64,000 nt of DNA from Luteococcus sp052116585 (lineage in GTDB: Bacteria; Actinomycetota; Actinomycetes; Propionibacteriales; Propionibacteriaceae): NCBI RefSeq assembly GCF_052116585.1, contig NZ_JBQKKT010000008.1:62001-126000 (forward strand). Reading direction: 5' to 3'. Below the pieces are notes generated by a model. That model ran no database searches and was not told the origin of the DNA. It worked only from the letters and a program-made list of their open reading frames with translations. Below are positions 24,993-32,960 of the stretch, in pieces. The position numbers were made by a program, and so were the translations under genes. The first letter of the stretch is position 1; the number at the start of each line of letters is the position of its first letter.

Positions 24993-25008
24993 GTATCCCA
25001 CTGGATAC
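24993..25008. promoter_or_regulatory. Perfect inverted repeat at the TA operon start
   Basis: GTATCC-CACT-GGATAC lies 10-25 nt upstream of the toxin GTG. Position and symmetry fit the autoregulatory operator of the HTH antitoxin. There is no Shine-Dalgarno in front of the GTG, so a leaderless transcript starting near the operator is possible. Confidence 0.6.
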
Positions 25009-25093
25009 GAACCTTGGGGGTGAGCCGCTGACGGAGGGTGGTTCGGGAGAGATTGAGCGCGAAGTGGCTTGGGCTCTGTGTCCTGGGTTGTTT

Positions 25094-25127
25094 GAAGGGC
25101 CTCGCCAATTCGTTGGCAAGGCCCTTC
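25094..25127 (-). terminator. tRNA-Gly terminator hairpin
   Basis: A 15-bp stem (25094-25108 / 25113-25127) with a TTCG-type loop, 4 nt past the encoded CCA of tRNA-Gly. Its one mismatch becomes a G-U wobble in the minus-strand RNA. Confidence 0.75.
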
Positions 25128-25131
25128 AGTG

Positions 25132-25205
25132 TGGAGCGGGCGACGGGAATCGAACCCGCGTGTCCAGCTTGGGAAGCTGGCGCTCTACCATTGAGCTACG
25201 CCCGC
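25132..25205 (-). tRNA. tRNA-Gly (anticodon CCC)
   Basis: A 74-nt cloverleaf including encoded CCA. Acceptor GCGGGCG/CGCCCGC, D-stem GCTC/GAGC, anticodon stem CCAGC/GCTGG with loop TTCCCAA, T-arm GCGGG-TTCGATT-CCCGT. Decodes GGG. The 3' part is duplicated at 24185-24230, marking this gene as an integration site. Confidence 0.97.
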
Positions 25206-25350
25206 ATGCCTGAGGAATCCCTTGAGGCATCCGCCAGTGTAGCGCACCCGTGGAGGGTCGCGCTCCCAGTGGACACGGACTTCGACGCACCCCCACCCCG
25301 GCTGGCTGCGGCTCGCACCTCGCCCCTGCCCGCGGCATGCTGGGAAGACC

Positions 25351-26196
25351 ATGGCCTGCACGCATCTGTCCCGTCGCACACTGCTCACCTCCGCCCTGGG
25401 GCTGGGGGCGATCGCTGCGCTCCCGGGTTGCACACCAGATCGCGACGGAACCGTGGACCCCTACTCGGATGCGGTGGTCATCGCGCATCGCGGTGGCGGG
25501 CGCAACTGGCCGGAGATGACGCTGTTCGCCTACCAGAACGCGGCCCGGCTGCCACGGCTGACCGCCATGGAGGTCTCGGTGCACCGCACGCGAGACGGCG
25601 TGCTGGTCTGCCATCACGACGTCGACACCTCCCGGGTGGGGGATCGTCGCCTGGTGATCGCCCAGAGCACCTGGGATGAGCTGCGTCAGGTGCGGATCAC
25701 GCCCCGGGAGACCGACGACCCGGACCAGCCCACCCAGCCGATCACCCGCTTCGAGGAGCTGTTGGAGGCCTGGCCCGAGCAGATGACCATGTGGGCCGAG
25801 CCCAAGGCCCTCGATGCCGTCGATCCACTCTTCCAGACGCTTTCCCGACTGCCGGACCTGAGGGTCGTGTGGAAACGCCCGATCAATGCCCCCGGCTTCG
25901 AGGAGGCCAAGATGCAGGGCTGGGGAACCTTCGGCTATGTCCTCGACGGCGAACAGCAGACCGGTTACCTCAAGGACGTCGCGCCGTCGAAGTGGATGGA
26001 CATGGTGGGAGTGCAGGCCTCGGCCAGCGACGAGCGGGTGCGCGAGGTGGTCGGGATCGCTGGCACCTACGGCAGCCGCACCGTCATGTGGCCACTGAAC
26101 ACCCTCGACGAACGGGATCGAGCCCTCCACCTGGGCTGCCGCGGTCTGATGGCGTCGAATGTGCGCGACCTGGTTGCGGCGCCGATGCCGGACTGA
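25351..26196 (+). CDS. Glycerophosphodiester phosphodiesterase-like lipoprotein
   Basis: A 281-residue exported protein. RRTLLTSALGLGAIAALPGC is a Tat-like signal ending in a lipobox (Cys near residue 27). The GDPD TIM-barrel starts with VVIAHRGGGRNWPEMT: the family's HRG motif is present, but the usual PENT is PEMT. EVSVHRTRDGVLVCHHDVD gives the second histidine and metal-binding Glu in the expected place. WAEPKA supplies the next acidic residue. It should release glycerol-3-phosphate from phosphodiesters outside the membrane; whether PEMT lowers activity is unknown. Starts 145 nt from the divergent tRNA-Gly and converges with the PemK-like gene. Confidence 0.78.
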   Translation: MACTHLSRRTLLTSALGLGAIAALPGCTPDRDGTVDPYSDAVVIAHRGGGRNWPEMTLFAYQNAARLPRLTAMEVSVHRTRDGVLVCHHDVDTSRVGDRRLVIAQSTWDELRQVRITPRETDDPDQPTQPITRFEELLEAWPEQMTMWAEPKALDAVDPLFQTLSRLPDLRVVWKRPINAPGFEEAKMQGWGTFGYVLDGEQQTGYLKDVAPSKWMDMVGVQASASDERVREVVGIAGTYGSRTVMWPLNTLDERDRALHLGCRGLMASNVRDLVAAPMPD

Positions 26197-26201
26197 CGGC
26201 T

Positions 26202-26780
26202 TCAGCGGGCGTGCCGACGAACCTCGTTGGCGACCTGCCGGAAGATCTCCTCGCCCAGCGCGGCCCCGGTCCGGCGCACCGATGAGGGAGCGATGCGGAC
26301 CACCCGATCCACCCGCGCCTCGCTCGGACGCCCCTTGCGGTCCCACGCACCGCTGCCGATGTCGACCCAGAACCTGCCCTGGCTGGCCTCCTGGGCCGCA
26401 TCCCGGTCATGGTCCTGGCTGGTGAGCGGCAGGGCCAGCAGCCATCCGTCGGCCTCGCCGATCAACAGCACGGGACGATCCTTGCCCTGCGAGTGGTCCT
26501 CCTCATAGGGAACCCAGCCCCAGACGACCTCACCGGGATCGGGATGGTCGCCGGGCTCGGGGTGGTAGCTGATGGGTGGCTCGCCGGTGAAGTCACCGGG
26601 GTAGGCGATCGTGGGCTGGCTCTGGCCACGGGAGCCTCGCGAACTGCGGGTCTGCTGGCCTCCGTCGGCAGGCCGGTTGCTGGTGGGCCGGCTGCGGCCG
26701 GAGCGGTCGAGCGAGCGCAGCCCCTCCTTGACCAGGGCGCTGGCCACATCGGTCAGCAGGGCTCGAAAGTTGAATGCCAT
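26202..26780 (-). CDS. Solitary PemK/MazF-like domain protein
   Basis: A 192-residue protein: a helical N-terminal ~30 residues (FNFRALLTDVASALVKEG), a disordered Arg/Ser/Gln linker, and from about residue 80 a PemK/MazF-fold domain (GEVVWGWVPYEEDHSQGKDRPVLLI is split here as GEVVWGWVPYEED and GKDRPVLLIG). The R-P-V-L motif is the family hallmark. MazF-type toxins cleave mRNA, but this long form with no antitoxin beside it is common in Actinobacteria and may have another role. ATG at 26780 chosen because GAGG lies 5 nt upstream. The adjacent upstream gene is unrelated. Confidence 0.75.
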   Translation of the reverse strand: MAFNFRALLTDVASALVKEGLRSLDRSGRSRPTSNRPADGGQQTRSSRGSRGQSQPTIAYPGDFTGEPPISYHPEPGDHPDPGEVVWGWVPYEEDHSQGKDRPVLLIGEADGWLLALPLTSQDHDRDAAQEASQGRFWVDIGSGAWDRKGRPSEARVDRVVRIAPSSVRRTGAALGEEIFRQVANEVRRHAR

Positions 26781-26863
26781 CATCGCCTCACGGGATCGAA
26801 GGGTGGCCAGTGGGCTGGCCCCGGCCACGGCGCATGTCGCCGGTGCCGGTCATCTGAACGTGG

Positions 26864-27454
26864 TCATCGGTAGCGGGGCAGTGGTCCGTAGACCACGCGC
26901 TCCGCAGGGGCCAGGGGCGCCGGGGTGCCCGCGCGGAAGCGCTCCCAGTGCCCGAAGTAGCGGGTCACCGGAGGCAGCCACAGCAGGATGGTGGCGAGCG
27001 CCGCCAGAGCTGGCGCCAGCAGCGCCCACGGGGAGATGAGCCAACCCAGACACCCCACGACAACGGCGACGATGGCCGCGATGCGGGACCAGCGGTGCCC
27101 ATTCCACGAGTTGAACGCCGCGATCGCCGGCGCAGCCGTCGTGATGCCCCCGATGGCGAAGACCAATGTGACGGCCACCACGGAGCGCCAACCGCCCGGC
27201 CGGGGTTGCCACAGCTCCACCAGCGTCGACGAGTGGGCAAAGGTGTGCATGTGGATCGCCCGCCACCAGGACCAGGCCAGGGCAGCGGCCGAGACGAGTG
27301 AGGCTCCGTGCAGGAGGACATTGGCGGCCACCATCAGCTTGGCCCTGCGGGGCTGACCGGTGTTGGCGCTGATCGGCAGGTCCGGGTGCACGAGGGGGTT
27401 GGGGGGCAGCGTCGCGATCGGTTCATCGCCCTGCGCGGTTGCTGCGTTGTCCAC
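26864..27454 (-). CDS. Membrane protein of unknown function, about four helices
   Basis: A 196-residue protein with helices near residues 45-65, 90-115, 120-137 and 140-160, an N-terminal cytosolic region and a basic C-terminal tail ending PLPRYR. GTG at 27454 preferred: AGGAGG is 6 nt upstream, whereas the in-frame GTG at 27460 overlaps that site. No family recognised. Codon use is normal for the region. It lies 83 nt upstream of the PemK-like gene on the same strand. Confidence 0.6.
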   Translation of the reverse strand: MDNAATAQGDEPIATLPPNPLVHPDLPISANTGQPRRAKLMVAANVLLHGASLVSAAALAWSWWRAIHMHTFAHSSTLVELWQPRPGGWRSVVAVTLVFAIGGITTAAPAIAAFNSWNGHRWSRIAAIVAVVVGCLGWLISPWALLAPALAALATILLWLPPVTRYFGHWERFRAGTPAPLAPAERVVYGPLPRYR

Positions 27455-27576
27455 GTCCACCTCCTGGTTCGGCCGGTCGGGCCACGGTGGCCGTCGTCGG
27501 CGTCCACCCTACCTGCGAGGTGCAGTCTGGACGGGGCGCCCCGCGCGCCCGTCGCAGCGTGGATGGCCGAGCGTGC

Positions 27577-28347
27577 TCAGGACAGCGTCGCGGGAGCCAG
27601 ACCGTCGAGGCACTGCTGCACGCAGGCGCCGATCCAGTCGGCCAGTTCCTCGGGGGAGGCCTTGGTGTAGTGGTCCAACTGGAAGACGTAGCGCATCATG
27701 GCCATGCCCAGGATCTGGCTCGCGGCCAGTTCCGCGCCGCGCTCGTCGCGCTCCCCGTCGGCGTCGAGCGCCGGGATGCGGGCCAGCACCTCCTGGGTGA
27801 AGAACTCGCGCAGGGGACGAACCGCCTGTTCGGGAACCTCGGCGGAGTGCAGGAGGGTTTGCAGGGAGCCGCGGGCGGCCGCGTCATCCCAGATGCCCAG
27901 GAAGGTGAGCACCAGTTCGCGGCCCAATTCGGAGCGGGGGCACAGTTCCAGGGCCCCGAGGCGTTCCACGGGGTTGACCCCCGAATCCGCGATGGTGGCG
28001 AAGAAGACCGCCGGCTTGCCGTGGAAGTAGTGGTGCACCAGGGCGGGATCCACGTCGGCATCGCGGGCGATGGCGCGCAGGGAAACCTTGGTGTAGCCGT
28101 TCGCGGCGAAGAGGCGACGTGCGCTGTTCAGGATCTGGGTGCGGGTGTCCGCGCCAGCGGGGCGACGGCCGCGACGGCGGCGCGACGGTGTGTCCGGACT
28201 CGTGGGCGTCTCGGCCGTCGCCCCGAAGCCGGGATCGTGGGCCGCGCTCAACGCGGAGGCGGGGAGGGCAGGTTCGGGGACTGGCGTGTCGAGCACCGGT
28301 GTCTCGGGCACGGGGTCCGGCTGGGCGGTGGAGGAGTTGTTCAACAT
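27577..28347 (-). CDS. TetR-family transcriptional regulator
   Basis: A 256-residue protein. An N-terminal ~65 residues of Pro/Thr-rich disorder precede the TetR DNA-binding domain (RTQILNSARRLFAANGYTKVSLRAIARDADVDPALVHHYFHGK lies around residues 70-112; key block VSLRAIARDADVDPALVHHYF). The C-terminal helical domain (EVPEQAVRPLREFFTQEV, ILGMAMMRYVFQLD) binds an unknown ligand. ATG at 28347 chosen; codons upstream look non-coding. A long N-terminal tail is unusual for TetR but seen in actinobacterial members. Target not visible. Confidence 0.85.
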   Translation of the reverse strand: MLNNSSTAQPDPVPETPVLDTPVPEPALPASALSAAHDPGFGATAETPTSPDTPSRRRRGRRPAGADTRTQILNSARRLFAANGYTKVSLRAIARDADVDPALVHHYFHGKPAVFFATIADSGVNPVERLGALELCPRSELGRELVLTFLGIWDDAAARGSLQTLLHSAEVPEQAVRPLREFFTQEVLARIPALDADGERDERGAELAASQILGMAMMRYVFQLDHYTKASPEELADWIGACVQQCLDGLAPATLS

Positions 28348-28430
28348 GGGTTCTGCGTCTTCTTCAGGGGTTCCACTGCGGGGTGCTGGGAACCGGTGGA
28401 TTGGTTGGCTGGGGCTGGATGGACGGACGT

Positions 28431-28979
28431 TCAGTGGCCAAGGGTTCTCGAGGTCCCGAGTGACACCAGTTCGCGCACTTCGTCGAAGAGTTCTGGGAGG
28501 TTCGTGGTTGACCACCAGCGCACATCGCTCGATTCCTCAGTAATTGATGGAAGTGTAGGGCTTGCCAGGGCGAGGAAGCGGACGTCGAAGTGGCGCGTGG
28601 GGCGCGAGCCCCGGCAGGTGATGGGATGCACGTCGATGTGCAGCGGCACCGGATCGATCCGCAGGTCCGGCAGGCCCGTCTCCTCGCGGGCTTCACGCAG
28701 CGCAGCCCCCGCCAGACTGCTGTCCGACGCCTCCAGGTGCCCGCCCGGTTGGAGCCAGGCCTGCACGATCCGGTGGTGGACCAGGCAGGTCTGCAACCCG
28801 TCGGGGGTGAGGACCAGAGCGGACGCGGTGAGGTGGCCGGGCAGGCAGGACCGCTCGCAGGCGTCCTCGCGCGCGTCGAGCAGGCCCAGCGTCGCCTCGC
28901 GCAAGGCGCGTTGCCCCGCGGTGGGAGCAGTCCACTCCCGCAGGGTCCGGTGCGCACTCGCGTGCAGGCTCTCCAGCAT
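28431..28979 (-). CDS. NUDIX hydrolase
   Basis: A 182-residue protein with the NUDIX box LQPGGHLEASDSSLAGAALR followed by EAREETGL near residues 85-110, in the GGHLE-x-D-x-S variant common in actinobacterial members. An N-terminal helical stretch of about 45 residues precedes the fold. It hydrolyses an unidentified nucleoside diphosphate derivative. ATG at 28979 chosen; divergent from the HAD phosphatase with 54 nt between starts, so the promoters are shared or overlap. Confidence 0.85.
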   Translation of the reverse strand: MLESLHASAHRTLREWTAPTAGQRALREATLGLLDAREDACERSCLPGHLTASALVLTPDGLQTCLVHHRIVQAWLQPGGHLEASDSSLAGAALREAREETGLPDLRIDPVPLHIDVHPITCRGSRPTRHFDVRFLALASPTLPSITEESSDVRWWSTTNLPELFDEVRELVSLGTSRTLGH

Positions 28980-29033
28980 GACGAGAAATCTACCCCAAAG
29001 GGTGAAGCAAGTGGAGATGGCTAGGCTGGCCGC

Positions 29034-29687
29034 ATGAACTCCGTTCCAGGCTGGCACACCGTGGTCTTCGACCTCGACGGCACCCTGTGCAACACCATCG
29101 ATCTGATCCTCGCCTCCTTCAGACATGCACACACCGCGGTCCTGGGAGTCGAGCTCGACGAGGGGGAGGCGCGTTCCTGGATCGGGCGGACCCTGGTTGA
29201 CATCTACGAGCCGTACGGCGAGCGCGCCCAGATGCTCCACGACGCCTACATGGAGTTCAACCTGGCCAATCTGGAAGCCCTGCAGACCAGCTACGACGGC
29301 GTCGTTGGCCTGGTGCAGGACCTCCGGGACGCGGGACTGGCCATCGCAGTGGCCACCAGCAAGCGTCGCTCCTCGGCCGAGCGCAGTCTGGCGGCGGCCG
29401 GATTGACGGGCATCATCCCGCTGGCCGTCGGGATGGAGGACACCACCGCACACAAGCCTGACCCGGAACCGATCCGCCGGGCCGTCGAGGTGCTGGGTGG
29501 GGTGCCGGAGGATGCGGTCTACGTCGGCGACGCCGTGGTGGACGTCCAGGCGGCCAGGGCCGCGGGACTTGCGCAGATCGCCGTCACGTGGGGTGCCGGC
29601 GACCGGACGGACCTGATGCTGGAGAATCCCACCGCCGTGGTGGACAGCGTCGACGAGCTGGCCCGCTGGTTGCTCACCAGCGACTGA
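29034..29687 (+). CDS. HAD-family phosphatase (phosphoglycolate phosphatase/PpaX-like)
   Basis: A 217-residue HAD hydrolase with all four motifs: VVFDLDGTL (nucleophile Asp), VATSKR, KPDPEPIRRA (Lys) and YVGDAVVDVQAARAAG. The alpha-helical C1 cap between residues ~18 and 85 places it with Gph/PpaX-type enzymes that clear phosphoglycolate or pyrophosphate. Substrate is not certain from sequence. Followed by a perfect terminator shared with the convergent CoA-transferase. Confidence 0.85.
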   Translation: MNSVPGWHTVVFDLDGTLCNTIDLILASFRHAHTAVLGVELDEGEARSWIGRTLVDIYEPYGERAQMLHDAYMEFNLANLEALQTSYDGVVGLVQDLRDAGLAIAVATSKRRSSAERSLAAAGLTGIIPLAVGMEDTTAHKPDPEPIRRAVEVLGGVPEDAVYVGDAVVDVQAARAAGLAQIAVTWGAGDRTDLMLENPTAVVDSVDELARWLLTSD

Positions 29688-29774
29688 CACCCCGCGCGGG
29701 CGTCCCAGCCACAGCGTTCAGCCAACCGTTTCCAGACAACGGTCCTTCTGGAGCGCCCGCACCAGACCACAGAC

Positions 29775-29816
29775 GCACGGGAGCCCCGGATCCTGGTGGA
29801 TCCGGGGCTCCCGTGC
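29775..29816. terminator. Perfect bidirectional hairpin
   Basis: A 19-bp perfect stem (29775-29793 / 29798-29816) with a TGGT loop, between the HAD gene and the convergent CoA-transferase gene. No T-tract. Confidence 0.82.
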
Positions 29817-29865
29817 CCGCCGCCGTCGAGCCGTCAGCTCACGGGGACGGGGGTGCCGCTGGAGG

Positions 29866-31380
29866 TCAGGGCTTCATGGTTCCCTCGGCCAGGAACTTCG
29901 AGTGCCACGACAGCGACTTGGTGAGGTCGTGCGGGGTGTGCTGGCCGTTGGCCACCTTCTGCGCGTGCTCGAAGTAGTCGAGCAGTGCGTCCTTGTAGTC
30001 CGGGTGGGCGCAGTTCTCGATGATCTTCTTCGCGCGCTGGCGGGGAGCCAGACCACGCAGGTCGGCCAGACCCTGCTCGGTGATGATGACCGAGACGTCG
30101 TGCTCGGTGTGGTCGACGTGGTTGACCATCGGGACGATGGCCGAGATGTCACCACCCTTGGCCGTCGACGGCGAGACGAAGACGCTGAACGCGGCATTGC
30201 GCGTGAAGTCGCCCGAACCGCCGATGCCGTTCATCATCCGCGAGCCCATCACGTGGGTGGAGTTCACGTTGCCGTAGATGTCGGCCTCGATCATGCCGTT
30301 GGTGGCGATGACACCCATGCGGCGGATGGCCTCCGGGTGGTTCGAGACGTCCTGGGGGCGCAGGATGATCTTCTTGGCGTACTCCGAGGCGTTGTCGTTC
30401 ATCTTCTCGGCGTACTCCGGCGACAGCGAGAAGGCCGTGGCGGAGGCGACGGTCAGCTTGCCCGAGTCGAGCAGGTCGACCATGCCGTCCTGGATGACCT
30501 CGGTGTAGGAGGTCAGGTTCTCGTAGTCGCTCTCGAGCAGGCCGGCGAGCACGGCATTGGCGATGTTGCCCACGCCCGACTGCAGCGGGTTCAGGTGCTC
30601 GTTCAGACGGCCGGCCTTGACCTCCTGGTCGAAGAAGTCCAGCAGGTAGCCGGCGATCTTCTTCGAGTCCTCGTCCAGGGGCTTGAAGGGCGAGTTGCGG
30701 TCAGGGCCGCTGGTCTCGATGACTGCGACGACCTTCGACGGGTCGATCGTGTAGACCTTGTCACCGATGCGGTCGCTCGGCTTGGTGATGGGCAGCGGCT
30801 TGCGGTTCGGCGGCAGCTCGGCGATGTCGTAGTAGATGTCGTGCATGCCGTAGAGGCCCTCGGACTGCCACTCGTTGACCTCGATGATGATCTTCTTGGC
30901 CAGCGTCAGGTAGGTGCGGTTCATGCCCACCGAGGAGGAGGGGACGACCGAGCCGTCGGCCAGGATCGAGGAGGCCTCGATGACGGCGTAGTCCAGGTCA
31001 CCGAAGAAGCCGTAGGCCATCTGGTTGGCCAGGTGGCTCAGGTGGATGTCCGAGTAGTAGGTGGAGCCCTCGTTGATCTTGTTCCGCAACACCGGGTCGG
31101 ACTGGTAGGGGGTGCGGAAGTTCAGGCCGTCGACGCCGGCCAGCTCACCGTCGAGCTCGGGAGCGGTCGAGGCGCCGGTGAACGAGTCGATGCGGAAGTC
31201 GCTGCCCTTGGCGCGCTCCTCCTTGATGCGGGCGGCCAGCGCAACCGGGAATTCCTTGGGGTAGCCGGAGCCGGTGAAGCCGGCGAAGCCGATCTTGCTG
31301 CCGGGCTCGATCAGGGCAGCGGCGTCGGCGGCCGACATGACCTTGCTGCGGAACTGCTCGTTGGCAATCCGTCCTGCCAT
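29866..31380 (-). CDS. Succinyl-CoA:acetate CoA-transferase (acetyl-CoA hydrolase/transferase family)
   Basis: A 504-residue class I CoA-transferase. The ATG at 31380 has an ideal AAGGAGG site. Family landmarks: KIGFAGFTGSGYPKEFP near the N-terminus, NPLQSGVGNIANAVLAGLL near residue 265, VIATNGMIEADIYGNVNSTH, MNGIGGSGDFTRNAAFSVF and ITEQGLADLRGLAPRQRA near the C-terminus. In Propionibacteriaceae this enzyme moves CoA from succinyl-CoA to acetate, linking acetate release to the Wood-Werkman cycle. Transcribed alone. Substrate is inferred from the close family pattern and the likely host. Confidence 0.9.
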   Translation of the reverse strand: MAGRIANEQFRSKVMSAADAAALIEPGSKIGFAGFTGSGYPKEFPVALAARIKEERAKGSDFRIDSFTGASTAPELDGELAGVDGLNFRTPYQSDPVLRNKINEGSTYYSDIHLSHLANQMAYGFFGDLDYAVIEASSILADGSVVPSSSVGMNRTYLTLAKKIIIEVNEWQSEGLYGMHDIYYDIAELPPNRKPLPITKPSDRIGDKVYTIDPSKVVAVIETSGPDRNSPFKPLDEDSKKIAGYLLDFFDQEVKAGRLNEHLNPLQSGVGNIANAVLAGLLESDYENLTSYTEVIQDGMVDLLDSGKLTVASATAFSLSPEYAEKMNDNASEYAKKIILRPQDVSNHPEAIRRMGVIATNGMIEADIYGNVNSTHVMGSRMMNGIGGSGDFTRNAAFSVFVSPSTAKGGDISAIVPMVNHVDHTEHDVSVIITEQGLADLRGLAPRQRAKKIIENCAHPDYKDALLDYFEHAQKVANGQHTPHDLTKSLSWHSKFLAEGTMKP

Positions 31381-31598
31381 CTTTCCTCCTTGAAGAATGG
31401 GCCCTTGTGTACCGTCGGGTGACCGACGAGCTCCGCCGTCGCTGGCGGTACCGGGCTGGTGGGACAAAGGTTACATGTCCGGCCACCGTGGCGGGAGCCC
31501 CTGTCAGGGACCGGATCGGACGTGCGTCGGGTGCGGTCGGGATTGGTCATTCGCCAGCCCTGCCGGCCTGCGTGAACCTGATCTCCCGTGGACATGGC

Positions 31599-31633
31599 GG
31601 TGGGCTCCACCCTGATCCAGGGTAGAGCCCACC
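31599..31633 (-). terminator. Hairpin after the FG-GAP-like secreted protein
   Basis: A 16-bp stem (31599-31614 / 31618-31633) with one mismatch and an ATC loop, 65 nt downstream of the secreted-protein stop. The remainder of the 317-bp gap to the CoA-transferase start shows nothing else except a duplicated CGCCATCGGA near 31655-31680. Confidence 0.7.
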
Positions 31634-31697
31634 AGTTGCCGTCAGAGCCGTATCGCCATCGGACCCCTGTCGCCATCGGACGAAGCCGGGGCTGCGG

Positions 31698-32777
31698 TCA
31701 GGCGAGCAGGCGAATGCCCTGCCAGTTCCAGCCGATCTGCTGCGCCGGGGCCCACACACCGCCCTGGTTGATGTACTTGTACAGGTTGCCGTCGCTGCGG
31801 CGGGCGATCAGATCGCTGAGGCTGTCGCCGTTGAGCGAGCCGGGCGAGCTCACGGTCTGCATCGCACCCCAGCCGTGACCCACCCGGCGCGGGGTCGTGA
31901 AGGTCTCGTCGGTGCTCAGGGAGACCGTGTGGGCCCACATGGTCCCGTCCTCGCGGATGGTGACCAGGTCTCCCAGCTGGTCCTTGTTGAAGTCACGCGT
32001 GGCAATGGTCTTCACCGTCGTGCCCCAGCCGGTAGCGATCTCGATCGGGTCGCCCAGACCATCGACCATGATGTCGAACATGTACAGGACATCGCCCTTG
32101 CTGGCGATCAGTGCATGGGAGCCGAAGCTCAACGGCGAGTTGGTGCCCGTGATGGTGAAGTTCGTGTACCCGTCGAGGCCGCTGGCGATCCGAGTTCCAT
32201 TGGAGAATCGTCCGGCACCCTTGTTGTCGTAACGCCACAGCGTGCCGTCATTGCGGACGGCGAGCAAGTAGTTGCCCGTGCCCTCGCCCTCGATCTCATT
32301 GACCTGCTGCATGAAGACCATGCTGTTCCAGCCAGTGCCGGCCTTGATGCCGGTGGCCAGGGTGGTGGCCGTCATGCGGTAGTAGTACAAGTCCCCGGTG
32401 CCGGCCTGGATGCCCAGCACGTCGGCCTTTCCGTCGCGGTTCTGGTCGCCGTCGACGGGGCGCGACGGGGAGCCGGTGCAGGGCTTCACGAGGGTGCTGC
32501 CGCTGGTGCTGGGGTAGTCGGCCGTGGCGGGGGCGCCCAGCCACACATAGCTGCCACCGGGCAGTCCGGTCAGGGTGCGGGTGGTCCCGGCGGGCACCTC
32601 GACGTAGTCGCCGCTGTCCACCAACGTGATCCAGGCCGACGAGGTGGTGTTGGTCACCTTGAGCACGCCGCAGCTCGGCGAGGTGACGGTGGTGCCCGCA
32701 GCGGAGGCGGGACTGGCGACCGCGAACGACGCGGTCAGGGCGGCGGCGCACATGACGCCGGCGACTGTTCTCTTCAT
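31698..32777 (-). CDS. Secreted FG-GAP/VCBS-like beta-propeller protein
   Basis: A 359-residue protein with a Sec signal peptide (MKRTVAGVMCAAALTASFAVASPASA, cut near residue 27; key end SPASA). After a ~80-residue beta domain with two Cys come repeated blades with Ca-binding D-x-N/D-x-D-G-x2-D motifs (DGDQNRDGKADVLGI, RDFNKDQLGDLVTIREDG, GSLNGDSLSDLIARRSDG) and W-x-G/W-N-S-M ends. Such propellers often bind sugars at the cell surface. No catalytic site seen. Transcribed alone. Confidence 0.78.
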   Translation of the reverse strand: MKRTVAGVMCAAALTASFAVASPASAAGTTVTSPSCGVLKVTNTTSSAWITLVDSGDYVEVPAGTTRTLTGLPGGSYVWLGAPATADYPSTSGSTLVKPCTGSPSRPVDGDQNRDGKADVLGIQAGTGDLYYYRMTATTLATGIKAGTGWNSMVFMQQVNEIEGEGTGNYLLAVRNDGTLWRYDNKGAGRFSNGTRIASGLDGYTNFTITGTNSPLSFGSHALIASKGDVLYMFDIMVDGLGDPIEIATGWGTTVKTIATRDFNKDQLGDLVTIREDGTMWAHTVSLSTDETFTTPRRVGHGWGAMQTVSSPGSLNGDSLSDLIARRSDGNLYKYINQGGVWAPAQQIGWNWQGIRLLA

Positions 32778-32920
32778 GGGTGCCCTTGCGTTCAGTCGGT
32801 GCAGGATCTGTCCCGATCGGACTCAGCGTAGAACCTTGACCAATGAGTGGTCAGGCGGCTCGGGTGCCTTCAGGAAACGTACAGCCTCGACGATGTCACC
32901 GCAGGTCTGGGTTTGTTCCA

Positions 32921-32960
32921 CCGTGACGTCCGGCCTGTTCGTGCGGCCCTGACGTCACGG
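32921..32960 (-). terminator. Hairpin overlapping the serB stop codon
   Basis: CCGTGACGTC (32921-32930) and GACGTCACGG (32951-32960) form a perfect 10-bp outer stem with extra GGCC pairing inside. The right arm includes the serB stop codon, so the hairpin can end transcription right at the end of the gene. Confidence 0.65.
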
